Part shown: positions 34,900 to 44,996 of the stretch, piece by piece | Position numbering within the stretch: position 1 is the first letter of the stretch | How the letters are laid out: the number at the start of each line of letters is the position of its first letter | Assembly: GCA_033977485.1 (NCBI GenBank) | Contig: CM066991.1 | Location: 133,319,999-133,383,998 of the forward strand | Source: Hydrangea macrophylla | Taxonomy: Eukaryota > Streptophyta > Magnoliopsida > Cornales > Hydrangeaceae | DNA: 64,000 nt | Reading direction: 5' to 3' | The notes under the pieces: generated by a model | What the model saw: only the letters and a program-made list of their open reading frames with translations | Told to the model about the DNA's origin: nothing | Databases searched by the model: none | Translations under genes and position numbers: made by a program

Positions 34900-36785
34900 C
34901 TTGAAAGTGACACTTTGATAAACACAAATTTCACTATGTTTTGACAAGCTATTAAAACAGTGGTAAAATTTCACCATGTTTTGACAGAAGTCCGTTTGTT
35001 TAAAATTTCACCACTCTTCAAAATGGGGAAAAATTTCATCACTTTGAACAGGGGCATAACAGCCATAAATAAAAGAAATCATTACTGATTAAAATTTCAA
35101 AACATGGTGAAATTTCACCACTTTGTGCAAGGGTATAATAGTCATAATTCATAAGCGAAATAAATCATTACTCATAAAAATTTCAAACCTTGGTGAAATT
35201 TTACCACTTGAAATTTCACCAAGTTTTGACCGTCTGTCTAAAAGAGTGGTGAAATTTCACCACGTTTTGACCTCCCTATAAAGAGGTGAAATTTCACCAC
35301 GCTTTGACCTCTTTTTAAAACAGTGGAGAAATTTTACCAAGTTTTGACCGCCTATTAAAGCAGTGGAGAAATTTACCAAGTTTTAACAAAAGTTCTAAAC
35401 ATGAAATTTCACCATGTTTTGACCGCCTTTTAAAAGAGTGGTGAAATTTTAACATGTTTTGACCTCCCTTTAAAAGAGTGGTAAAATTTTATCACGTTTT
35501 GACCGTCTTTTAAAAGAGTGGAGAAATTTCACCACATTTTGACTTCCCTTTAAAACAGTGGTGAAATTTCACCTATTTTTAGTAGAAGTTCTCATACTTG
35601 AAATTTCACCACGTTTTGACCTCCTTTTAAAACAGTGGAGAAATTTCACCACGTTTTGACATCCCTTTAAAACAGTGGTGAAATTTCACCAAATTTTAAC
35701 AGAAATTCTTTTCCTTGAAATTTTACCATGTTTTGACCGCCTTTTTAAAAGAAGTGAAATTTCATTATGTTTTGACCATCTTTTAAAAGAGTGGTGAAAT
35801 TTTCCCATGTTTTCAAAGGGTGGAGAAATTTCACCACGTTTTGACCGCTTTTTTAAAAGAGTGGTGAAATTTTACCATGTCTTGACCGCCTTTTAAAATG
35901 GAGAAATTTCACCACATTTTGACCTTCTTTTAAAACAGTGGAGATATTTCACCGCATTTTGACCTCCTTTTAAAACAATGGAGAAAATTCATTAAGTTTA
36001 AACAGAAGTTCTTTTACGTGAAATTTCACCACATTTTGACATCCTTTTTAAAAGAGTGGTGAAATTTCACCACGTTTTGACCGCCCTTTAAAACAGTAGA
36101 GAAATTTCGCCACGTTTTGACTGCCCTTTAAAACAGTGGAGAAATTTCACCACGTTTTAACAGAAATTCTTTTCCTTGAAATTTCACCATGTTTTGACCG
36201 CCTTTCTAAAAGAGTGTTGAAATTTCACTATGTTTTGACCTCCTTTTAAAAGAGTAGTGAAAATTTTACCACATTTTGACCTACTTTTAAAATAGTGGAA
36301 ATTTTCACCAAGTTTTAACAAAAGTTCTTATTCTTGAAATGTCACCATGTTTTGACAGCCTTTTCAAAAGAGTGGTGAAATTTCACCACGTTTTGAGCTC
36401 CCTTTAAAACAGTGCAGAAATTTCACCCATTTTGAGCTCCCTTTAAAACAGTGCAGAAATTTCACCACATTTTGAGCTCCCTTTAAAACAATGGAGAAAT
36501 TTCACCTCGTTTATACCTCATTTTAAATACAGTGGAGAAATTTCACCAAGTTTTGACCTCCTTTTAAAATAGTGGAGAAATTTTACCATGTTTTGACCGC
36601 CTTTTTAAAGGAGTGTTGAAATTTCACCATGTTTTGATATTCTTTTTAAAAGAGTGATGAAATTTCAACATGAGCAGTGATACTTCACCATATTTTGACC
36701 CTCTTTTAAAAGAGTGGTAAAATTTTATCACGTTTTGATCTCTCTTTAAAACAGTGGAGAAATTCCCCACTTCCATGTTTTGATG
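34900..36785. repeat. Palindromic 40-bp minisatellite, block 2 (largest)
   Basis: About 1.9 kb of the same unit in one orientation (GTTTTGACC on the plus strand), with the longer variant carrying AACAGAAGTTCTTTTCCTTGAAA every few units. This gives a higher-order pattern of standard and long units. Three neighbouring copies share the rare GAGCTCCCTTTAAAACAGTG, a recent local duplication near 36390-36490. Confidence 0.95.
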
Positions 36786-37125
36786 CTCAAAGAAGTTCTT
36801 TTAAAAAACCTTTGAGAGCAATCTCTCAACTTCACAAATATCACCACATTTATTGCACCCGAGAATATTTTATAAGTACCAAAAAAAAAACAATTTCATC
36901 GGGCGCTGCCCCCGAACCCCCGTTTTGACCCACTACTCAATGCACATCCAATCAATCTTGGCCCCAACTATAAAGCACAGATGAAACATTACAAAATTTT
37001 ACCACTAAATTCTAACCATGAACATTATGAAATTTAATCACTTATGAAACATGGGGAAATACTACCACTAAAAGCACAGACAATTTCATTAAAACCATAA
37101 TCTGATAGCACTTACTCATACAAAG

Positions 37126-37856
37126 TCATAAATCCCAATTCTCAATAGAACCACAAGTATGTGCAAGATTCATAGTCCGAATGTAAAAAAAAAAAAAAAA
37201 AATTAAACCAATGATTTTTTCCTTTGAAGCATGAACGCGCCATGGACAACCCGACTTCTCTCGCAAACTACACTCCACAGTTACTCTGTCCTTGTCATTT
37301 TCCTTGTACCTGAAATTAAAACCAGTTTGAACCGCACGTTTGGACAATGATGACCGGAATGCTTCAACTCCACCTTCAAACTTTTGGTTAACTCCTAGAA
37401 TCTCACGACTCCAAGCTGCACCCAACAACAACTTCTCACAATTCGTAGCCCGGTTTGGAGGCATACATATTTGACTTTCCAACTCATACTCACACCAAAC
37501 AATAGTCGTATCAACCTCGATAGAACCGCTAAACTCTTCAATGCCTCGATCATCAAAATCTTTCACACAAATTACAACATACTCCATCATCACAATACTC
37601 ACCAACTCATTCATAATTGAAAAGTCCTCTTCATTAGCCAACATACAAGAGAATGACCTAGAAGCTGATAAGAAATGGACACCGAACCTATCTTCAACCT
37701 AGGCCACCGTTGATGTATCACATGCAACAAATCGCCATACCCAACCATCGATGAAATTCTTGTAGTCGCGGATTCATCACCAAACTTACACAATGCTAAA
37801 ACATGTCTCTCCACCGGAACATCATGCAATTGATCCATCATACTACAATAGTTCAC
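37126..37856 (-). pseudogene. MuDR-type transposase, N-terminal remnant
   Basis: Two overlapping minus-strand frames. The first (37856-37611) has a variable N-terminal domain with GDLLHVIHQRWPRL. The second (37644-37126) has the MuDR DNA-binding domain: FRSSLSKRAVQTGFNFRY, then VECSLREKSGCPWRVHASKE and IRTMNLAHTCGS (C, C, H, C pattern of the Mutator zinc-binding region). The frames must be joined by a shift near 37650-37690. A T18 run on the plus strand (an A run or Phe codons in the gene) lies just before IRTMNLAH, possibly an intron remnant or slippage. The catalytic DDE domain and SWIM finger, which should follow toward lower coordinates, are absent; minisatellite starts instead. This cannot be an active transposase. 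Confidence 0.8.
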
Positions 37857-38054
37857 AAAAAATACATGATCCTATAAGCAATATGATGACATTAGATAAT
37901 AATTCCAATCCAAGAGACAATGTTAACTGACAACAAATAATGCAGTCCTTTTGTATAATTTGACCATTTTCTAATGCGAATATAATAAACTACGCAACTT
38001 GATAAAATTTTCACCACTTTATGATTCGTGTAATTTACTGAATTCAAATTCTGT

Positions 38055-38180
38055 AACAAATCTTAAAACAATGGAGAAATTTCACCATGTTTTGATAGAA
38101 GTTTTGTTACTTGCAGTTTCACCATGTTTTGACCGCCTTTTAAAACAGTGGTGAAATTTCACCATGTTTTGAAATCCAAT
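38055..38180. repeat. Palindromic minisatellite, block 3
   Basis: Three units of the same 40-bp repeat on the other side of the transposase, in the same orientation as block 2. Confidence 0.9.
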
Positions 38181-38235
38181 TGACAATGCTAATTGACAAC
38201 TAATAATAACTGACAACTAATATTATAGAGTAATG

Positions 38236-38384
38236 ACGTGCTTCCCAAATTTGAATCCCAAATTCTTTATCAATTGTACCACATACAATGGCATGTAGTA
38301 TCACCGATCACTACCACAATATGTGTTGCAAGTGTTAAGCAATTTGAGAATCAAATTTTGAATTCAAATTTTGGGAAACATAAC
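38236..38384. mobile_element. MITE-like inverted repeat inside the MULE
   Basis: GTGCTTCCCAAATTTGAATC at the left and TTCAAATTTTGGGAAACATA at the right are inverted copies. The centre holds ACCACATACAATGGCATG and CACTACCACAATATGTG. It resembles the element at 39915-40086. Confidence 0.5.
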
Positions 38385-38664
38385 ATATATATATGTATAT
38401 ATGTTTATATGTATATATATGTATATTAATCATGCCCTTTTATTTTTATTTTTCTGTATCATTTCTCAATTCAGCGGCACATAATTGTTTTACCATTAGT
38501 TAAGGTTTACAAATATGAAATTAGGCACATTCAGAAGATTTCATAAAATGTTGCCGACCCAGCTCATCATAGCCAATCATATTTAATGAATTTCAATTCC
38601 CACAGTAGACGCATCCATTCAAATTGGAGTGTGAATGATAGTATAATATGAGAATTATTGCAAC

Positions 38665-39280
38665 TAGAAATTTCACCACGTTTTGACCGTCTTTTAAAAG
38701 AGTGGAGAAATTTTACCACGTTTTGATCTCCCTTTAAAACAGTGGGGAAATTTCACCAAGTTTTAATAAAAGTTCTTATACTTGTAATTTTCCACGTTTT
38801 GACCTTCTTTTAAAACAGTGGAGAAATTTCACCACGTTTAGACCACCTTTTAAAAGAGTGGAGAAATTTCATCACGTTTTGACTTTCCTTTAAAACAGTG
38901 ATGAAATTTCACCAAGTTTTAACAGAAATTCTTTTCCTTGAAATTTCACCATGTTTTGACTGCCTTTTTAAAAAAAGTGGTGAAATTTCACCATGTTTTG
39001 ACCACCTTTTAAAAAAGTGGAGAAATTTTACCACGTTTTGACCTCCCTTTAAAAGAGTAGAGAAATTTCACCAAGTTTTAACAGAAGTTCTTATACGTGA
39101 AATTTCACTACGTTTTGACCTCCCTTTAAAAGAGTGGTGAAACTTTACCACGTTTTGACCGCCTTTTAAAAGAGTGGAGAAAGTTCACCACGTTTTGACC
39201 TCCTTTTAAAACAGTGGAGAAATTTCACCACGTTTTGACTTTCCTTTAAAACAGTGGTGAAATTTCACCAAGTTTTAACA
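38665..39280. repeat. Palindromic 40-bp minisatellite, block 4
   Basis: About 15 units of the same repeat, again with GTTTTGACC on the plus strand, including the AACAGAAATTCTTTTCCTTG long variant. Confidence 0.95.
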
Positions 39281-39914
39281 CCATAAAACAATTCATTTTC
39301 CATCCAATTAAATACAATATTAAGGTTTCAAGAAAAAAAAAATTAAAGTTATAATGGACTGGAAAATAATACTCAACAGCAGGGGATTTGCTCTTCTTTT
39401 TTATTTTTGTGCAATCACAAAGCTTGTTGTGCTACTTGGACTATGTATATACACATGTTTACTGCAGCTAGTATTGGATTTTCTTTGTGTGTGTTTGCAA
39501 ACTGTCACAATGTTTAGAAAGTTTGCAAGCAAAAACTTAATTGGGTTTAAGTCTTTTATTTTTGATATGTGAGATTTCACTATAGTGTGGTTTTTCGTTC
39601 CCCTTAATATTTCTTTGGAAATGCCAGAAACAAAAATTAATCCACTTGTGTTTTTCCTGACGATCTCTTGGTTTTTGCCCATGGTAACACTCAATCTACT
39701 CTGGTCATCAAGGAATCTTTGGAGGAATTAGAAAATCTAAAATTTGAATTCCAGCATATGTTACATGGGATCACCAAAAAAAAAAAAAACATAAAATGAA
39801 CAATAAAATATTCTAAGATATTTACGTGGTCCCACTACCACATTTGTTCGAATCAAATTTGGAAAAAATAGCATTATTCAGGACAAAAAAAGGTGAGTGA
39901 ATAGCGAAAAAAAA

Positions 39915-40086
39915 ACTATGATTCTCAAATTATGTTTCAAAATGCGTTGGCAGTTGTACCACTACCATATGCAATGGTATGTAAACCATTGACCACGACC
40001 ACAATATGTGGTACTCACACATATGGTACAACTATTTAAGCATTTGTGAACCAAATTGAGTAGAATTTAAATTTAGAAAGCATAGT
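39915..40086. mobile_element. MITE-like inverted repeat inside the MULE
   Basis: ACTATGATTCTCAAATT at the left pairs with AATTTAGAAAGCATAGT at the right. Inside, GTTGTACCACTACCATATG faces CACATATGGTACAAC. This is the same family as the elements at 38236 and near 9030. Confidence 0.5.
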
Positions 40087-40591
40087 TTAACCCGTGAATG
40101 ATTAGTCACATGGTCTTGTGATCATATTCAACTTCTAGCTTTATTTGATTCTAAACCAAATACATGATCAATGAGGTCTAATAATACTTATGGAAGTTCC
40201 AGGAACAAGATGTCACTATCTTTTAGAATTATCAGAAGATGATAAAATTCAACATTTATCAAATTCATGCTGGTCCCAAATGTAATTTTGTTGATTAACG
40301 TGTTCTGTCATGTCTAGTTCAGATTAGGAAATTAAGCAAGTCTTTAATCTTGATTTTGATTTAAAAAGAACTATTGGCATAGTAGGAAGAAATTGCTTGA
40401 CATAGACCTATGGAATGAGAGGCAAACTGTACCCAGAATCAATCTCATATTAATTTAACTATCTAGACCAGTCTATGATGAACAAATTATATGATTTCAG
40501 TTTCTATGCAACTGCTTTTGCTTGTGGATTACCACCCTGTTGTAAGGTAAATGTTGTTCAGGGTAAATTGGTTTTTGATTATCCAATGCCT

Positions 40592-40920
40592 ATGCGGAAA
40601 GCTAACTCAAACTCGAAATCAAATTTGAATCTGAAATCTTCGAATTCACACTCGTCGATTGATCGGATGTATCAATAGACTTATATTGTATTTTCAGTCC
40701 GATTGATCGGATCTCACACACACACACACACACTGATATATTTATATATATATAGCATGCGGAAAGCTAACTCGAACTCAAAATCGAATTTGAATTCGAA
40801 CTCGAATTCATACTCGTCGATTGAGCGGATGTATCAATAGACTTATATTGTATTTTCAGTTCGATTGATCGGATCTCACACACACACACACACAAACACA
40901 TACAGAGACAGATATATATA
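40592..40920. repeat. Tandem duplication, period about 165 bp
   Basis: ATGCGGAAAGCTAACTC starts at 40592 and again at 40757. Both copies continue through GGATGTATCAATAGACTTAT and GATTGATCGGATCTCACACA into a (CA)n run. Confidence 0.85.
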
Positions 40921-41180
40921 TATATATATATAAACACTAACCTTCAAAGACAGTGAACTCATCCCTTTCATCGCCGGTGACAAATTGAACTCATGGTCAC
41001 CGTCTTCTTCCAACGCCGTGACTTCTCTCTGTTGTTCCCTCTCGTCGCCTCCGTCTTCTCCCGTCGCCGGAGACAAATTGAATCGCCTTCTTCTCCTGAC
41101 GTCGAGGAGTCTCTATGTCGTTCTCACTTCTCTCTCTATCGTTCTCTTTGCTAGGGCTGGAATTGGGAATTAATTGTGTA

Positions 41181-41343
41181 GGGTATAATTGTCATTAGAT
41201 AAAAGTAAAATGACACTAAGGGACTTCAAAATACACATTTGTTCTAATGAGACACCGAACTAAACATAGAAATACTTGCTTGTCTTTAAACTAATAAAAT
41301 TCCTTAACTAGGGATCTAAATCTAATTTTCCCTTAACTTAATT
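41181..41343 (-). repeat. Right terminal inverted repeat of the MULE
   Basis: The reverse complement aligns block by block with 31581-31700. Immediately inside lies CT/GA-rich, GC-richer leader-like sequence, mirroring the left side. Confidence 0.55.
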
Positions 41344-41942
41344 GTACGCCAAAATTTCAAAAACATCAATTTCAGAAAAGACTAAAATGTGAAAATCCTT
41401 ACCTTTAAAACCATACACAAATGCTCACAGAGCAGTATTTCAAAGAGGGGAAGAGCAGAAAATCACCTGAAATTGAAATTGGCTGCATCACTGGTGAGCT
41501 TAGGTTGTCGGATTAGGCATTTTTGGAGTCAAAAACCGAACCAGAGTGGCCGGATTTGTTGTTGCTATTGTCAATCTTGCCGTGGGTATGTCGTTGTAGC
41601 AAGAGCGGGAACACCGCCATTGAATCACCCAGGCTAAAGGAAAGAAAAAACCCTAAATGCACTCATAATCAAGAGAGAATTTTGATACTCATATCATCAG
41701 GTGAGGGGAAGAAACAAGATGGAGAAGACGAGCAAAGGAAAAAATGACCTCAAATAAAAACCGAAATCAAAAAACCTAGGTCATCGGATTCAACGTTTGA
41801 TAGTCGGTGATGATCATCTATTCAGGGGCAAGCATTTTGTAGCGACTGATACGCGAAGAACAAACGAAGACAACGAGAGAGAAAAGGACAGCGAAGAAGA
41901 CGACGCGAATGCGATCAGTGAGTGGTGATGAGGCGGTGAATG

Positions 41943-41989
<47 letters not shown>

Positions 41990-42800
41990 GGAACAACTGT
42001 AGCGTGTGAAAGGATATAACTGTAAAACCGCTGGTCAGACGAGGGCACATTTGGAAGTTTGAAAAATTCGAGCAGCTTGGTTATTTCACCTGCTCTATTC
42101 TTATAAGATAGGAGATATATATATATATGACTCTCTCTTATTGGCCGAGAGCACCACGACGTCACATAAATGTCGTGTGCGTTAATATCTTGAAAAATAG
42201 GGCCCTACGGGAGAAGCTATCCCATGGGCCCGTCACATGGTGTGACATCCTATTGCAGAAGAGAATATTGGCCATAACGGGCATACCATGTCATTTGCTG
42301 TAACGTACTAATACATATTTAGTTTTTACTGAGTTGGACTAAATTTTCCCTAAAAATAGGGAACATATGGATAAATCAATAAATTTCATTGATTTGTGAT
42401 GTACTAGATCAAATAAATAATCGTAATGTTGAATATTTTTGTCTATTACTGACCGTCGATCACGATAGGATCCAGAAGATCAACGCTCCACAATGAAGGA
42501 CTCGTGGGAGAATTTTTGTCCTCCGGGCAGTAAATAAGAGCTAGATGAGGGTGTTTTTGGTCAAATGGTGTGATAGTCAGATAAACACAGGGAAGGTCCC
42601 ACACAATAAGCCGGACGGGTTTTTTTTTCCGGTGGTGGTTTAAAAGCAGTGGGATCCGAACAAGTACTCGGATCCTCCCATTTCCTTCCACGTGTCCTTT
42701 TTTCAGTGTGCCCTTGACGGACGCCGTCAAACCCATCAGTCTTGTTTTTCCGTCCACCGATAAAAACAAGTTTAATTGTATAATTTGTATCTATGTAATG
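41344..42800. other. Spacer and distal promoter of the trihelix gene
   Basis: Contains a (GA)n run at 41946-41988 and a TA run near 42115. Frames on both strands are not convincing. 41400-41900 is less AT-rich and could be a relic of a gene 5' end, but no start plus domain can be shown. Confidence 0.4.
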
Positions 42801-42807
42801 TATAAAG
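42801..42807 (+). promoter_or_regulatory. TATA box of the trihelix gene
   Basis: TATAAAG about 210 bp before the ATG. The leader contains a (CT)n run at 42884-42917, a common feature of plant 5' UTRs. Confidence 0.6.
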
Positions 42808-42879
42808 AAGGGGCAGGCGTCCATAAAATCGCCGGTCTGGTCAACACACCGAAAACCCTAATCCCATCGCCTCCATTCT

Positions 42880-42920
<41 letters not shown>

Positions 42921-43011
42921 ACAACAACCCCTCCGTTCCCTCTGCCGCCGTTTCTCTCGCCATCAGATCGGCATTCTCAACACTCGCCGGCGCACGATAG
43001 CACCTCTTTCA

Positions 43012-44157
43012 ATGGAAGACGACGAAGAAACCCAATCACACCCATCTCCCGCAACCGGATCTCCGGCCCCGCCGCGCCAAAACGGGCGAATAACGGTGAC
43101 GGTGGCCGCTGCGCCTCCTCAGAACAACATGGCCCTAGCCCTCCCCATTCAGCACCCGAGAAACACTGGAAACGGAGGAACCGGCGGCGGAGGAGGCGGT
43201 CGCGAGGATTGCTGGAGCGAAGGTGCCACATCGGTGCTAATCGACGCATGGGGCGAGCGATACCTAGAACTGAGCAGAGGAAATCTGAAGCAAAAGCACT
43301 GGAAAGACGTCGCCGATATAGTCAGCAGCCGTGAAGATTACACAAAAACCCCCAAAACTGACATTCAGTGCAAGAATCGAATCGATACGGTGAAGAAGAA
43401 GTACAAGACGGAGAAGTCGAAGATCGCCGCCGCTGGCGGTGGTTCGAGCAAGTGGCCCTTTTTCCACCGGCTCGACGAATTGATCGGTCCGACAGCCAAG
43501 ATCGCATCTGTCGGCGGTGGCGGTGGCGCCGGCCCCTCGGTGGTAACCTCCGGCGGAGGACAGAGAGTGCCTATGGGAATTCCAGTTGTTCGATCAATCC
43601 ATCAGTTTCAGCAACAACAACAGCAACAAAAGCAAAAGCAGAAACAGCAATTTCGTAAGCAATCTCCGATCGATTCAGAGTCGTCTCCGTCGGAGCCTTC
43701 TCGGGACTCAACGGATAGTTCTCCGCCGGAGACATACGGGAGGAAGAGACCTCGGGTTCTTCAGAGAGAGATGAACTCGAATGCTGCAGTGCTGCTCCGC
43801 CCTCGGCCAGTGGGAGTGGGAGTGGGAGTGGGAGTGGGAGATAGGAGGAGAGAGAAGAATTGGGGGAATTCAGTGAGAGAGCTGACACGAGCGATTTTGA
43901 AATTTGGAGAATCGTACGAACAGGCGGAGAGCTCGAAATTGCAGCAATTGGTGGAGATGGAGAAGCAGAGAATGAAGTTTACTAAAGAAGTTGAGTTGCA
44001 GAGAATGCAGTTTTTCATGAAAACTCAGTTAGAGCTTTCACAGTTGAAGAAGCAGACAAGGATTGGGAATACTAATAATAATAATCATCATCATCATCAT
44101 CATCATCATATCAACAACAACAACAACAGTAAGAATAATAGTGATAGCAGTGGTTAG
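43012..44157 (+). CDS. Trihelix transcription factor, ASIL/SIP1 clade
   Basis: Intronless, 381 residues. Residues about 65-160 form one trihelix (Myb/SANT-like) DNA-binding domain: [46 protein letters not shown] and [13 protein letters not shown]. The three helices carry the spaced Trp/Phe residues of the SIP1 group. The C-terminus (about 290-345) is a heptad-rich coiled coil ([20 protein letters not shown]), usual for dimerisation in this group. Gln-rich, VGVGVG and Asn/His-rich tails (HHHHHHHH near the end) come from trinucleotide and hexanucleotide repeats in the DNA. Arabidopsis ASIL1/ASIL2 repress seed-maturation genes in seedlings; the same role here is inference from clade membership. 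Confidence 0.93.
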   Translation: MEDDEETQSHPSPATGSPAPPRQNGRITVTVAAAPPQNNMALALPIQHPRNTGNGGTGGGGGGREDCWSEGATSVLIDAWGERYLELSRGNLKQKHWKDVADIVSSREDYTKTPKTDIQCKNRIDTVKKKYKTEKSKIAAAGGGSSKWPFFHRLDELIGPTAKIASVGGGGGAGPSVVTSGGGQRVPMGIPVVRSIHQFQQQQQQQKQKQKQQFRKQSPIDSESSPSEPSRDSTDSSPPETYGRKRPRVLQREMNSNAAVLLRPRPVGVGVGVGVGDRRREKNWGNSVRELTRAILKFGESYEQAESSKLQQLVEMEKQRMKFTKEVELQRMQFFMKTQLELSQLKKQTRIGNTNNNNHHHHHHHHINNNNNSKNNSDSSG

Positions 44158-44996
44158 TTAGAACTTATTAGATTAGATTTTCAAATTAGATTTTACTCCT
44201 ACATAAAATTGGGTCTCTGTTTATGGTCTGTTGTTTATGGGTGAAAGGAACTGAAAACACAACAAAAACACCCATATATTTTGATAGAGAGAAAAATTTG
44301 TATTACTACCGAAATTGGGTCCGTAGTTTCCCGTGTTTATTATGATGGATGATTTTCATCTTTTCCTTATTTGATTGCTAAACTGAAATTTGATTATTGT
44401 GGCCAAAAACAGCTCTCTTGGTAATACAAATTGGTCTCGTGAAAGGCTTGAGGGTGGTCTCTAGTTTATCTGCATAAACCAATACGACTTTTTTTTTTTT
44501 TTTTTTTTGGGTGGGTTCGTAGAAATTATGTGCGATAAACGGTAGAAATTTGTTATAAGGTTCTCTCATTGTCATTGTAATCTCCATCACCCCCCCAAGA
44601 AGGAATTTATTTTTATGAAGCTTGTTGCAGATCTCATTCAATAGCCGCAAAAAACATTTTAGTTGGTTCAATGTATCATGGTACTTTTGAAGAAGTTGAT
44701 ATTAGCTTTAATTCAATACTTATAGCAAAATGACTACTATAGTGTTAAAGCATATGATATGACTAATACCTTCTGGTTCTGGTGACCAGAACCTTCATGT
44801 AATGCCTCCAGTCTCCACTGCAGGCCCTTTATACTCTGAGTCTCAGAAAAGCAAATTTAGACACTGTAATACATGGTAAAACTTTTGGATTAATATAATA
44901 TAGCATTCCCATGAAAATTTTAAAAAACACAAGAGCCATTCATTAAAACACGAGACAATGTATCGAAGAAATACAATAAGCCTACGAAATCTCACA
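44158..44996. other. 3' UTR of the trihelix gene and spacer
   Basis: AT-rich with a T21 run at 44488-44508. No further gene before the LINE fragment. Confidence 0.5.

Larger units (their letters stand above)
31581..41343. mobile_element. Mutator-like element (MULE), about 9.8 kb, with long diverged TIRs
   Basis: The left end (AATTAACTTAAGGGTCAATTA) and the reverse complement of the right end (AATTAAGTTAAGGGAAAATTA) match. Inwards both keep AAATGTGTAT, then AGTCCCT and AATACCC/TATACCC in order over about 120-165 bp. Between them lie a minus-strand MuDR-type transposase remnant and large minisatellite arrays. No 9-bp target duplication could be found, as expected if old. Boundaries are inferred by eye. 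Confidence 0.6.

Noticed and set aside
33117..39280. CRISPR array
   Set aside because: Regular palindromic repeats superficially resemble one, but there are no unique spacers, units vary, and the DNA is plant nuclear.
42446..42824. Minus-strand frames upstream of the trihelix gene
   Set aside because: They overlap each other in two frames, have no recognisable domain and lie in the promoter region.
42708..43334. 208-codon plus frame overlapping the trihelix start
   Set aside because: Runs through the (CT)n leader and then an alternative frame of the trihelix gene; low complexity and Arg-rich.
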